A stretch of 64,000 nucleotides of DNA. Origin: Micromonospora rubida (GTDB taxonomy: Bacteria; Actinomycetota; Actinomycetes; Mycobacteriales; Micromonosporaceae). Shown in pieces: positions 49,810-58,392 of this stretch. The notes under the pieces were generated by a model that was given only the letters and a program-made list of their open reading frames with translations, made no database searches and was not told the DNA's origin. Numbering within the stretch: position 1 is the first letter of the stretch; every line of letters starts with the position of its first letter. A program made the translations under genes and the position numbers. The DNA lies in contig NZ_JAAALO010000001.1 in the NCBI RefSeq assembly GCF_009908295.1, forward strand, positions 186,001 through 250,000, in the 5' to 3' direction.

Positions 49810-50202
49810 GTGGATCGGGCATCGCCCCCGGGACCGACGGCGGAACAGCCGGGGTCGGACCCGCCGCCCGACCGGCGGCGGGTCCAGGCGCTCACCCGGC
49901 GGCTCGCCCAGCTCGCCACCCGGCACGCCGAGGCCGAGCACCGGCTGGTCGAACTCGACCATACGGTGCAGGACCACGCCCACGAGAACGGGCGGCTGCG
50001 CGCAGCGCTGGGCCAGGCGACGCGCACGGCGGACGACCTCGCAGCCCGGCTGGCGGAGTTCGGCGAGCTGACTCCCGAACACCTGCGCCAGCGGGCCGCC
50101 GAAGTCGACCGGGAAGCCGCCGACCGGCTCGCCGGAGGCCCGGCGGCGGACGGCGACCGGCCCGGACGGCAGACGGGCCGGACGGCGGGCGGGGCGGGGT
50201 GA
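49810..50202 (+). CDS. Coiled-coil hypothetical protein
   Basis: 130 residues: Pro-rich ends around a single long amphipathic helix (residues about 25-85, LTRRLAQLATRHAEAEHRLV, LDHTVQDHAHENGRL) with heptad Leu/Val spacing. GTG 49810 follows GGAAGGC. It lies 93 bp before another coiled-coil gene, and the two proteins could assemble together. No enzymatic features. Confidence 0.55.
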   Translation: MDRASPPGPTAEQPGSDPPPDRRRVQALTRRLAQLATRHAEAEHRLVELDHTVQDHAHENGRLRAALGQATRTADDLAARLAEFGELTPEHLRQRAAEVDREAADRLAGGPAADGDRPGRQTGRTAGGAG

Positions 50203-50295
50203 CCGGGTACGGCCAGCGGCGGTAACGTTGCGCGGCATCGCGTTCGGCGGAGGGGTGGTCCGCCCGCAGCGTCCCGGGAGTACGGAGGTCGACGC

Positions 50296-51654
50296 ATGTC
50301 CACTGCTGGTGATTCTTTCGCGACGCGGGGGGACGCGGCCCAACGGCCGAACTTCGAGCAGGCGCTGCGCGGCTACGACAAGCGGCAGGTCGACCGGTAC
50401 GTTGCGCAGGTCGACGGCGCCGCCGCGTCGCTGTCGTCCGAGCGGGACCGGGCGCAGCACCAGTTGCGCAACCTCACCCTCCAGTTCCAGCAGCTCCAGG
50501 CGGAGGTGTCCGAGCTGCGCCAGCGCCCGGCGCAGGTGGACCGGGCGTCGTTCCGGGACCTGGGGCCGGTCGTCGACCAGATCCTCGCCCTCGCCGAGAA
50601 GCAGTCCGGGCTCATCGCGGAGGCCGCCACCCAGCGGGCCGGCGAGTTGCAGGGCGAGGCGGAGCGGATCCTGACCGAGACCCGGGAACACGCCGCCCAG
50701 GCGCTGCACGACCTGGAGGCGGAGCTGTCGGCGCGGCGGGCCGAACAGGAGAAGGCGTACGAGGAGCGACGCTCGGCGGCCGAGGCGCAGCTCGCGGACA
50801 TCCAGGAGCTGGTGGAGCAGTTGCGGGTGGACGGTGAGGCCGCCCACGAGCACGCCCAGCAGGAGGCGAAGCGGATCAACGAGCTGACCGCCCAGCAGGT
50901 GGAGCAGGCCCGCGCCGCGGCCGAGGCGCTGACCAAGGCTGCCCGTACGCAGATCCAGCAGGAGGTCCAGGCGGCACGCGCGCAGAGTCAGCAGGAGCTG
51001 ACCCAGTGGCGGGTCAACGTGGAGCGGGAGATCAACGAGCGGCGGGCGGCGGCCGAGCAGGAGCTGGCCGAGCACCGGGCGGCGGCCGAACGGGAGGTGG
51101 CGGGTCAGCTCACCGCCGCCGAGGAGAAGATCGCCACGCTGATCGCCGAGGCGCAGCAGTACTCGACGGAGGTGCGCAAGCGCGCCGACGAGCAGGCGAC
51201 CCTGCACCAGGAGCAGCTCACCGCCGTGCAGCAGGAGGTCGGCAGCCAGCGGCAGGCGCTGACCCAGCTGCACGCCGAGCTGGACGGCGCCCAGCAGCAG
51301 CTCGCCCGCGTCCGCCAGGAGGGGGGCGCGACCGAGCACCAGGTCCACCAGTTGCAGCAGCACCTGGGTGAGCTGCGGCAGGAGCTGGCGGCCGAGACGA
51401 GCCGGCTGGAGGAGGCCCGCCGTTCGGCGGACTCGGTCGAGCAGCACGCCAAGGACGTCCGGGCCCGGGTGCAGCGGGAGGCGAAGCGGGTGGCCGACCT
51501 GGCCGCCGCCGCGGTGATGGCCGCCGCGGCCGGGGGCGGCGAGACCGCCGAGTACCCGACGGTGCGGTCCCGACCGGACGCGCCCCGGCCCGCCGACGGG
51601 GTGGACGCGTCGCCGGTCGACCGGGCGGCCCCGCCCGTGGCCTCACCGGCCTGA
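50296..51654 (+). CDS. DivIVA-like coiled-coil protein
   Basis: 452 residues. The N-terminus FEQALRGYDKRQVDRYVAQV matches the DivIVA/GpsB membrane-binding region (F..xlRGYD..QVD). Residues about 50-400 are almost uninterrupted coiled coil rich in Gln, Glu, Ala and Arg, followed by a disordered Pro/Ala tail. Similar long coiled coils (Scy, FilP, DivIVA) organise the growing cell pole and polarised growth in actinomycetes, so a cytoskeletal role is likely. A hairpin terminator follows immediately. Confidence 0.85.
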   Translation: MSTAGDSFATRGDAAQRPNFEQALRGYDKRQVDRYVAQVDGAAASLSSERDRAQHQLRNLTLQFQQLQAEVSELRQRPAQVDRASFRDLGPVVDQILALAEKQSGLIAEAATQRAGELQGEAERILTETREHAAQALHDLEAELSARRAEQEKAYEERRSAAEAQLADIQELVEQLRVDGEAAHEHAQQEAKRINELTAQQVEQARAAAEALTKAARTQIQQEVQAARAQSQQELTQWRVNVEREINERRAAAEQELAEHRAAAEREVAGQLTAAEEKIATLIAEAQQYSTEVRKRADEQATLHQEQLTAVQQEVGSQRQALTQLHAELDGAQQQLARVRQEGGATEHQVHQLQQHLGELRQELAAETSRLEEARRSADSVEQHAKDVRARVQREAKRVADLAAAAVMAAAAGGGETAEYPTVRSRPDAPRPADGVDASPVDRAAPPVASPA

Positions 51655-51671
51655 CACCCCGCCTCGGGGTG
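51655..51671 (+). terminator. Hairpin after the DivIVA-like gene
   Basis: CACCCCG (51655-51661), loop CCT, CGGGGTG (51665-51671): a 7-bp GC-rich stem starting right after the stop codon. Confidence 0.65.
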
Positions 51672-51722
51672 CCCGCATCCGACATTGTCGTGGCGAGGAT
51701 ATGACGCAGAGTTGGCGATCTG

Positions 51723-51728
51723 TAGGCT
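51723..51728 (+). promoter_or_regulatory. Likely -10 element for a leaderless radical SAM mRNA
   Basis: TAGGCT ends six bases before GTG 51735, the same arrangement as before ATG 12373 and ATG 21115. No Shine-Dalgarno sequence is visible before the GTG. Confidence 0.45.
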
Positions 51729-51734
51729 GACCGG

Positions 51735-52733
51735 GTGCACGTGCCCACTGCGGACATCTACGTGACCTACCGGTGCAACATGCGATGTCGGCACTGTTTC
51801 GTGGGGTCCGCGCTCGATCGGGAAACGGATCTACCGCGCGACGCGCTGATCGGCTTTCTCCGCACGGCGTGGTCGGACTGGAGCACCCGTGAGATCTCGT
51901 TGCTCGGCGGTGAACCGACGCTCTATCCGGACATCGACCTCGCCATCCGGGCCGGCCGGGAGATCGGATTCCAGGTCCGTGTCGTGTCCAACGGCGGGCC
52001 CGCGCTGCTGCGCATGATGGGTCGGCACGACACGACGGATTTCGGCATCGCCGTCAGCGTCGACGCGGCGTCGCCCGACCGCCACGACGCGATCCGCCGA
52101 CCCGGCTCGCTGCGGTCCGCGTTGCGGTGCGTCGCGGCCGCCCGGGAGCAGGGACGCCCCGTCTCCGCGATCCTCTCGGTCGGCCGACACAACCTCGACC
52201 AGGCGGTCGCGACGCTTCGCCTCCTCGGCGGGCTCGGCGTCGACCACGTCAACGTGCACTACGTGACCGATCGCGGTTTCGCGTCCGCGGAAATGCTGGT
52301 GGGCGTGCCGGAGTGGCTGCGGTTGCGGGACGAGATCGCCGCCACGCCGGGGCTGCCCCCGGTCCGGTTCGAGGGCACCTTCCAGCCGGCCGGTCGCCCG
52401 CTCGTCTGTGCCGCGGAGCAGGAGTCGATGCTGATGCTCTTTCCTGACCTGCGGGTCTACTCGTGCAGCATGTACCTGGGGCTTCCCCATGGCAACGCCT
52501 TCCGGTGGAGCGGCCGCGCCCTGGTGCGCAACGCCCGTTTCGACGCCCGCTACGGGTCGCCGGTCCCCGGGGTGCGGCACTGCCCGGCGAGCCGGTTCGT
52601 GAACGCGTCGTTGCCCCGGTCCGCCGAGTCCGTGGGCCGTACCGTCGGCTGCATCTTCGACAAGGAACTGCTCAACGCCGGCCCTGCGGGCAGCACGGTC
52701 GCATCGAGGACAACCGACAGGAGAGAGCTGTGA
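51735..52733 (+). CDS. Radical SAM enzyme of the split PEP-utiliser cluster
   Basis: 332 residues. The [4Fe-4S]/SAM site is CNMRCRHC (Cys14, Cys18, Cys21), followed by LLGGEPTLYPD (GGEP SAM motif) and SVDAASPDRHD. Further Cys near the end (VCAAEQ, YSCSMY, RHCPAS, GCIFD) could hold an auxiliary cluster, as in SPASM-type peptide-modifying enzymes. The stop overlaps the next start (GTGA). The substrate is unknown; no precursor peptide was recognised nearby. It heads the operon. Confidence 0.9.
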   Translation: MHVPTADIYVTYRCNMRCRHCFVGSALDRETDLPRDALIGFLRTAWSDWSTREISLLGGEPTLYPDIDLAIRAGREIGFQVRVVSNGGPALLRMMGRHDTTDFGIAVSVDAASPDRHDAIRRPGSLRSALRCVAAAREQGRPVSAILSVGRHNLDQAVATLRLLGGLGVDHVNVHYVTDRGFASAEMLVGVPEWLRLRDEIAATPGLPPVRFEGTFQPAGRPLVCAAEQESMLMLFPDLRVYSCSMYLGLPHGNAFRWSGRALVRNARFDARYGSPVPGVRHCPASRFVNASLPRSAESVGRTVGCIFDKELLNAGPAGSTVASRTTDRREL

Positions 52734-53839
52734 CCGCCGACAGGACCAAGGACTACTTCCGGCAGCACTCGGCGCTGGCGGACTGGTTGCGGGCGGTCCG
52801 CTCCGGTGACCGCAGCCCGATCCTCGCGGAGGACTCCACCCGCTCATCGCGCCTGAAGTTCCTGGCCGACACCATCGGCCTGCCCATCATCGGGACGACC
52901 ACCTTCACCGGACGTGAGGTGGCGAGCAACTCCGATCGGTTCACCGCCTTCGTGCGGTCCGCGGATGGCCGGTACGCCGTGCGCGCATTTCCGTCACACG
53001 ACGGCGGTCAGGTGCTCCGCAACCGGAACCTTCCCCTGGACCCGCTCGTGGCGTGGCTGATGCGGCAGGGACTCGACCTCGACACGTACGAGATCGAGTT
53101 CAGCCAGCACCTGCCGAACCAGTGGGCCACCATCTTCGTGGTCAACACCGACGGCATCATCGGTGAGATGGTGCGGGGAAGCCTGCGGCAGCTGACCCAG
53201 GGTGGGCCGGCGACGGCCCCGTCGGTCAGCTACGTGCACGACTTCCAGGGCTGGCAGTTGGACTCGCCGGATCCGCAGTGGCAGCGGATGGCTGCGGCAG
53301 CGGTCGCGTTCACCGAGGTGCCCGATCCCGTGGTCCGGGAACGGCTCCGGGAGAGCCTGGGCTGCTCGTTCGCGCGGGAACGCAACCTCTGCGGCTACTA
53401 CGAGGCCATCGTCACGCCGAACGCCGACATCCGGTTCATCGACTACAACATCAGTCTCGGCGAGCAGATCCCCGGCGCGTTCGTGCACCTGATGAAGGGC
53501 GATCGCGATGGAGACGCCGACCTGCGGGGCAGAACGGCGAGCCGGGGCAGCGTCACCGCGCCGGCCCGCGTCGTCATGCACGACGTGGACGAGTCGACGC
53601 CGCTCGACCAGGGCGACGTGCTGGTCTGCGTGGAGCCCACGCCCGACATGGTGCCGCTGCTGGCGAGGGCCGGCGGGCTGGTCGCCGACCGGGGCGGCGT
53701 GCTCAGCCACGCCTCCATCGTGTGCCGGGAACTCGGCATTCCGTGCGTCGTCGGCACCGTCAACGCCACCGAGATCATCCCGGACGGCGCCCGCGTGCAG
53801 ATCGACGCCGACGCGGGCCTCGTCCGAGTGCTGCACTGA
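52730..53839 (+). CDS. PEP-utilising-enzyme mobile-domain protein
   Basis: 369 residues. The C-terminal 90 residues are a phosphohistidine swivelling domain: ADRGGVLSHASIVCRELGIP with His327 as the expected phosphate carrier, then VVGTVNATEIIPDG. The N-terminal 270 residues include RAFPS, YYEAIVTPNADIRFIDYNIS and other stretches compatible with an ATP-grasp-like domain, but not the standard PPDK-N. PEP synthase and rifampin phosphotransferase join such a domain to a PPDK-N domain; here the PPDK-N domain is encoded separately at 55544-56278. AGGAGAGA precedes GTG 52730. Likely transfers a phosphate or adenylated intermediate; the acceptor is unknown. Confidence 0.85.
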   Translation: MTADRTKDYFRQHSALADWLRAVRSGDRSPILAEDSTRSSRLKFLADTIGLPIIGTTTFTGREVASNSDRFTAFVRSADGRYAVRAFPSHDGGQVLRNRNLPLDPLVAWLMRQGLDLDTYEIEFSQHLPNQWATIFVVNTDGIIGEMVRGSLRQLTQGGPATAPSVSYVHDFQGWQLDSPDPQWQRMAAAAVAFTEVPDPVVRERLRESLGCSFARERNLCGYYEAIVTPNADIRFIDYNISLGEQIPGAFVHLMKGDRDGDADLRGRTASRGSVTAPARVVMHDVDESTPLDQGDVLVCVEPTPDMVPLLARAGGLVADRGGVLSHASIVCRELGIPCVVGTVNATEIIPDGARVQIDADAGLVRVLH

Positions 53840-53892
53840 TCGAAGTATTTTAATATCGTGCTCTGGAGCGGAGTCTCTGTCGAGGAGTGGCG

Positions 53893-54438
53893 ATGCATCT
53901 GTGCAGTCGGGACGACATCGGCCGGTTGAGGAAATCCGGGGACCTGGAGGTGTCGACTCCGGGCGGCACGGAACCCGTCTTCCTCGACGAGCACCGGCTG
54001 GGGATGCACATTGCTGAGCTGCACCGCGTCGAGGACGACATCGACCTGACCGCGCCGGACGCCGTGCGGTCCCGGCGGCTCGACCCGGCTGGCCTCCGGC
54101 TCGAACCCGACGCCTTCTACCTGGGGGTCACCAGGGAGCGATTTCGCCTCGGCGGAGGGCTGGCCGCCTCGCTGCACACCCGCTCCCGGTATGCCAGATT
54201 GGGGCTGGAACTGCTCGGCTCCTCCAACTTCGTGGTGCCGGGATTCGGCTCCACCGGGGCCGCGCCACTGGTTTTCGAGATCTCTGTCAAGAAAGCGACA
54301 CAGGGCTTTTCCTCGTCCACGCCCTACTGCTTTCTTCTGTTGTACCGCCTCCTCTCACCCCGACGCACCGTCAATCAGTCGGACTACCGTAGACGATTCC
54401 CGATGCAGCACACCGCTCAAGCGGGGGACACAACATAG
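53893..54438 (+). CDS. dCTP-deaminase/dUTPase-fold protein
   Basis: 181 residues. The core SLHTRSRYARLGLELLGSSN, VVPGFGSTGAAPLVFEI, then PYCFLLLYRL matches the Dcd/dUTPase trimeric barrel (R-S-x-x-A-R-L-G, PGF-x-G). Whether it deaminates dCTP, hydrolyses dUTP or binds another nucleotide cannot be told. ATG 53893 follows GAGGAG; a GTG six bases upstream is less well spaced. An AT-rich box (TATTTTAATATC, about 53849-53860) upstream may hold a promoter. Its stop overlaps the following GTG by one base. Confidence 0.75.
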   Translation: MHLCSRDDIGRLRKSGDLEVSTPGGTEPVFLDEHRLGMHIAELHRVEDDIDLTAPDAVRSRRLDPAGLRLEPDAFYLGVTRERFRLGGGLAASLHTRSRYARLGLELLGSSNFVVPGFGSTGAAPLVFEISVKKATQGFSSSTPYCFLLLYRLLSPRRTVNQSDYRRRFPMQHTAQAGDTT

Positions 54439-55526
54439 TGACGACGCACCCCTACACCGGAACCTGGTCGCCTGATCAGTTCACGGGCAAGACGCTCGTC
54501 GGCCTGGACTTCTCGAACCGCTGCCTGGTGGGCGCGGACTTCTCCGGCGCCGTCCTCAAGGACTGCGACTTCTCGAACAGCGACCTCAGCCACGCCGACT
54601 TCTCCGGCGCCGATCTCTACCGCTGCAACCTCTCCCGTTCGGTGCTGTACGCCGCCGAGCTGGACGACGCGAACCTGACCCGAGCCAACTTCTCCCAGAG
54701 CTACACCTACGGCTGGCTGCTCAACGCCTCCGCCAACGTCACCTACGCCCAGCTCCTCGACTTCTCGATCGAGGAGCGGCGACGCTCGGTGACGATCAGC
54801 GAGACCCGCCCGGACTACGTCCGGGCCGTCGCCTTCGGCCAACAGATCGGCCCGACCGGGGAGCTGTGCCAGCGGGACTACCAGGTGGGCAACTACCGGT
54901 ACACGTTCAGCGAGTTGGAGCCGCAGGAGGCGGCGCTCCAGAAGTCCCAGGTCTACAACAGACTCAAGCGCCTGTACCGGGAGAACCAGAACGGCGAGGC
55001 AGCCCTGCACTGCCTCTACCAGGAGCGGTACTGGCTGACCCGGTCGTACTACCGGCTCAGCCCGCTCACCCTGGGCAGGTTCCGGGAGAGCATGGTGAAG
55101 ACCGCCGCGAAGACCGCAGGCGCGTTCCTCGCCGAGGTGGTGAGCGGGTACGGGGTCCGACCGACCCGGATCATCCGCAACATCCTGCTGCTCTGGCTCA
55201 CCTTCACGATCGCGACCACGGTGATCGCGGCGACGTCGCAGTCGGACGGGGTGCTCTACACGGCCCCCACCTGGCCGGCCACCGCCACCACGGCACCGGC
55301 CGGGGGCGAACCGGCACCCACGCCCCAGGTCGTCGACCTCGGCCGGCCGGACGTGCGCTACGGCCAGATCCTGCACTACACGCTGTTGTCGACGGTCACC
55401 CCGGATCCGCAGCGGTACACCGCGTACGGGGTCATGAACGCCCTGTCCCTGGTCTACTTCTTCCTCGCCGCGGCGCTGCTGGCGCTGTTGTTCTCGTCGG
55501 TCTTCATCCGCCTGCTGAGCGACTGA
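54438..55526 (+). CDS. Pentapeptide-repeat membrane protein
   Basis: 362 residues. Residues about 15-95 are clear pentapeptide repeats (LVGLDFSNRCLVGADFSGAV, DLSHADFSGADLYRCNLS, ANLTRANFS), a short right-handed beta helix. A helical middle domain is followed by two transmembrane segments (LLLWLTFTIATTVIAA at about 255-271 and LVYFFLAAALLALLFSSV near the C-terminus) enclosing an extracellular Pro/Thr-rich loop. GTG 54438 shares one base with the upstream TAG, so it is co-expressed with the dCTP-deaminase-fold gene. Different in plan from the pentapeptide protein at 18036. Role unknown, perhaps membrane tethering of the cluster's enzymes. Confidence 0.82.
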   Translation: MTTHPYTGTWSPDQFTGKTLVGLDFSNRCLVGADFSGAVLKDCDFSNSDLSHADFSGADLYRCNLSRSVLYAAELDDANLTRANFSQSYTYGWLLNASANVTYAQLLDFSIEERRRSVTISETRPDYVRAVAFGQQIGPTGELCQRDYQVGNYRYTFSELEPQEAALQKSQVYNRLKRLYRENQNGEAALHCLYQERYWLTRSYYRLSPLTLGRFRESMVKTAAKTAGAFLAEVVSGYGVRPTRIIRNILLLWLTFTIATTVIAATSQSDGVLYTAPTWPATATTAPAGGEPAPTPQVVDLGRPDVRYGQILHYTLLSTVTPDPQRYTAYGVMNALSLVYFFLAAALLALLFSSVFIRLLSD

Positions 55527-55543
55527 ACGGGGCCGGGGACCGC

Positions 55544-56278
55544 TCAGCCGAGTGCGGAGATCGCCCTCGCCTGAAGGACCCAGACCATGCCGTCGCCGGA
55601 GGTCCACTCGATGTCCAGCCCCTCGCCCAGCACCGCCTCGCAGGATCGGGCGGCGCGCGCCAGCTCCCCGAACAGGGGCGGCAGCGCGGCGGGCAGGGCG
55701 GCCACCTCGTCGGGGTTCGCCGGTTCGCCGGAGGGCTCCAGGACGACGTACGCCACCGACGCGGATCCCGCCGCGTCGGGGGAAACCTCCACCACCAACT
55801 GCCGGGCCCCGGAGAGCGGGTCGCGGGTGAACATGACGCCGGCGCACGACCGGTCCATCATCGGTTGGACCAGCGCCGCCATCCCGGCAGCCGTGATGCC
55901 CATCGCCTGCCGATAGGTCTCGGCACTCGCCCCGCTCAGGGAGGCCCGCACCTCGCGCAACGCCCTCCGCACGCTGTCCGGGTCACTCGGAACGTCGAGC
56001 ACGGACCGGAACACCCCCGCGTACGAGTGTTGCGGCGCGTCCTCCCCGATCGCCGAGGACCGCACCGCCACCCGTTGCGCACCCAACCGGCCGAGGGCCT
56101 CGACGAGCGCCTCCGACATCGCGTCCGAGTCGAGCCGGTCCATGCCGTCGGCCGTGACGCAGAACCCGGGTGGCACTCGGACCTCTTGCCGCAGCAGCCG
56201 GGAGAGGGCGAACGCCTTGCCGCCCACGGCCAGCGGCCCGGCTGCCGCGGCAGCCCCCAACAGCAGGAGGTTCTCCAT
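55544..56278 (-). CDS. Stand-alone PPDK-N (PEP-synthase-like ATP-binding) domain
   Basis: 244 residues from ATG 56278. Signature parts of the pyruvate phosphate dikinase / PEP synthase N-terminal domain are present in order: VGGKAFALSRLL, PPGFCVTADG, VAVRSSAIGED, SYAGVFRSVLDV, VLVQ-type AALVQPMMD, CAGVMFTRDP and the terminal MVWVLQARAI. It is shorter than usual (about 320 residues), lacking part of the segment before the last strand. It normally uses ATP to phosphorylate a His on a swivelling domain; that domain is supplied by the protein at 52730-53839. Convergent with the pentapeptide gene. Activity as a split enzyme is inference. Confidence 0.82.
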   Translation of the reverse strand: MENLLLLGAAAAAGPLAVGGKAFALSRLLRQEVRVPPGFCVTADGMDRLDSDAMSEALVEALGRLGAQRVAVRSSAIGEDAPQHSYAGVFRSVLDVPSDPDSVRRALREVRASLSGASAETYRQAMGITAAGMAALVQPMMDRSCAGVMFTRDPLSGARQLVVEVSPDAAGSASVAYVVLEPSGEPANPDEVAALPAALPPLFGELARAARSCEAVLGEGLDIEWTSGDGMVWVLQARAISALG

Positions 56279-56500
56279 CACAGCCTCTTCGGATCGTCCG
56301 GACCGCGTCCGCGCTCCCGCCGGAAACCCGGTGCGGTGACGGTGACACGCGCGACGTTTGCTGCGGTGAATCCTAGACGGGTCCCCGCACGCCGTCGGGG
56401 TGCGGACCCGGGAGGCAGCCGCGCCACCGCCGGTGACCTCAATGTCGGTACGGACTGTTACGGTCGCGCCGCCGCTGCACCAGTCGAATCGGAGGTTGGC

Positions 56501-57433
56501 GTGATCCGCTCCCATCTGTCGTCGTTCACGGGGCTACCCGTGCTGCCCTTCACCCCGGGGATGACCCTGCCCGACGACCCGTCGGCGGTCGCCTGGCGGC
56601 TGGAGGTGGAGGACTTCGAGGCCGACCCGGAGGAGTTCGCCGCCTTGGTGGCGGCCCTGCGCGACGAGGTGCCCGCCGACGCGGTCCGGGCCCTGGTGAT
56701 CGGCGAGTGGGGCTCGGCGTACGAGCAGGCGCCGCCGGTCGACCTGCTGGTCGAGGCGGCGCAGAAGTGGACCTCCCTGCGGGCGGTCTTCCTCGCCGAC
56801 CTGGTCAGCGAGCAGTGCGAGATCTCCTGGCTCACACACGGCGACATCACCCCCCTGCTGGAGGCGTACCCGTCGCTGGAGGTGCTCTGGGTGCGCGGGG
56901 GCAACGAGCTGCGCCTCGACCCGGTGCGGCACACCGGGCTGCGGGAGCTGGTGTTCCAGACCGGCGGGCTGCCCGGGTCGGTGGCCGCCGCGGTCGGCGG
57001 CTGCGACCTGCCCGCGCTGGAGCGGCTCGAGCTGTGGCTCGGCCGGCAGGACTACGGCGGCGACACGACCCGGGCCGAGTTGGCCGACGTGCTGGCCGGC
57101 ACCCGGCTGCCGGCGCTGCGCCACCTCGCGGTGTGCAACGCCGAGTTCGCCGACCGGATCGCGGAGGCGGTCGCCGCCGCGCCGGTGGTCCGCCAGCTCG
57201 AGGTGCTCGACCTGTCGAAGGGGGTCCTCACCGACGTCGGCGCGGAGGCGCTGCTGGCCGGGCAGCCGCTGACCCACCTGCGCCGCCTCGACCTGCACCA
57301 CAGCTTCCTCTCCGGGTCCGCGCGGGAGCGGGTCGTCGCCGCCCTGCCGGGCGTCGAGGTCGACCTGTCGGACCCGCAGACCGCCGAGGTCTACAACGAC
57401 CGCGAGTACCGCTTCACCGCGGTCGGAGAGTGA
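56501..57433 (+). CDS. STM4015 family leucine-rich-repeat protein, copy 1
   Basis: 310 residues of leucine-rich-repeat character (LRELVFQTGGLPGSVAAAV, LPALERLELWLG, LRRLDLHHSFLSG) with an N-terminal domain starting FTGLPVLPF. Matches the STM4015 family, part of the STM4011-STM4015 gene set first named in Salmonella Typhimurium; function unknown, probably a protein-binding scaffold. GGAGG at 56491-56495 supports GTG 56501. First gene of a six-gene rightward operon. About 45 per cent of its residues, by eye, recur in the next gene. Confidence 0.85.
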   Translation: MIRSHLSSFTGLPVLPFTPGMTLPDDPSAVAWRLEVEDFEADPEEFAALVAALRDEVPADAVRALVIGEWGSAYEQAPPVDLLVEAAQKWTSLRAVFLADLVSEQCEISWLTHGDITPLLEAYPSLEVLWVRGGNELRLDPVRHTGLRELVFQTGGLPGSVAAAVGGCDLPALERLELWLGRQDYGGDTTRAELADVLAGTRLPALRHLAVCNAEFADRIAEAVAAAPVVRQLEVLDLSKGVLTDVGAEALLAGQPLTHLRRLDLHHSFLSGSARERVVAALPGVEVDLSDPQTAEVYNDREYRFTAVGE

Positions 57434-57440
57434 GCAGGCC

Positions 57441-58391
57441 ATGACCGTCGGATCCCACGCCGGCTCCTTCGCCGGCCGCACCGTCGTCGAGGTCCCCGCC
57501 GACGGCCCGCTGCCCGCCGCCGACGGCCCCACGGCCTGGCGGATCGCCGCGCACGACTGGGATGGCAAGAGCACCGAGAACACGCTCTCCCCCGGGTTCC
57601 GCGACGCCTTCGAGCGACTCGTCGACCGGGCCGGCGAGTCGGTGGAGGCCCTGGTGATCGGCTCCTGGGGGTACGCGGCGTTCAACGTCGCGCCGATCGC
57701 CCAGCTCTGCGAGGCCGCGCCGCGCCTGCCCAACCTGAGGGCCCTGTTCCTCGGCGACATCGTCGCCGAGGAGTGCGAGATCTCCTGGATGAAGGTCGGC
57801 GACGTCAGCCCGCTGCTGACCGCCTACCCCGGCCTGGAGGTGCTGCGGGTGCGCGGCGGGGAGGACTTCCGGTTCTCGCCGGTGCGCCACGAACGGCTGC
57901 GCCGGCTGGAGGTGCAGAGCGGCGGCCTGCCCGCCGAGTTCGTCCGGGCCGTGCTCGACTCCGAACTGCCCGCCCTGGAAGAGCTGGAGCTGTGGCTGGG
58001 GGTCGACGAGTACGGCGGCGACACCACCATGGCGGACCTGGCCCCGCTGCTGGCCGGGGAGCGGTTCCCCGCGCTGCGCCGGCTCGGGCTGTGCAACTCC
58101 GAGATCGCCGACGACATCGCCGAGGCCCTCGCCGCAGCGCCGGTGGTGCAGCGGCTGGAGGCGCTGGCCCTGTCGCTGGGCGCCCTCGGCGACCGGGGCG
58201 CGCTCGCCCTGGCCGGCGGGCAGCCGCTGACCCACCTCGCCAAGCTGGACCTGAGCCACCACTACGTCTCCGAGGACACCGTCGCGGCGGTGAAGGCGGC
58301 CCTCCCGGGCGTGTGGGTGGACCTCTCCGACCCGCAGGAGGAGGAAGAGTACGACGACGAGACGTACCGGTACACGGCGGTGTCGGAGTGA
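57441..58391 (+). CDS. STM4015 family leucine-rich-repeat protein, copy 2
   Basis: 316 residues, clearly paralogous to the preceding protein: ALVIGSWGYAAFN versus ALVIGEWGSAYEQ, EECEISWMKVGDVSPLL versus EQCEISWLTHGDITPLL, LELWLGVDEYGGDTT versus LELWLGRQDYGGDTT. Tandem duplication of the STM4015 gene; both copies intact. ATG 57441, seven bases after the first copy, ends one base before the STM4014 start. The acidic tail (DPQEEEEYDDETYRYTA) is conserved in both. Confidence 0.85.
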   Translation: MTVGSHAGSFAGRTVVEVPADGPLPAADGPTAWRIAAHDWDGKSTENTLSPGFRDAFERLVDRAGESVEALVIGSWGYAAFNVAPIAQLCEAAPRLPNLRALFLGDIVAEECEISWMKVGDVSPLLTAYPGLEVLRVRGGEDFRFSPVRHERLRRLEVQSGGLPAEFVRAVLDSELPALEELELWLGVDEYGGDTTMADLAPLLAGERFPALRRLGLCNSEIADDIAEALAAAPVVQRLEALALSLGALGDRGALALAGGQPLTHLAKLDLSHHYVSEDTVAAVKAALPGVWVDLSDPQEEEEYDDETYRYTAVSE

Positions 58392-58392
58392 C

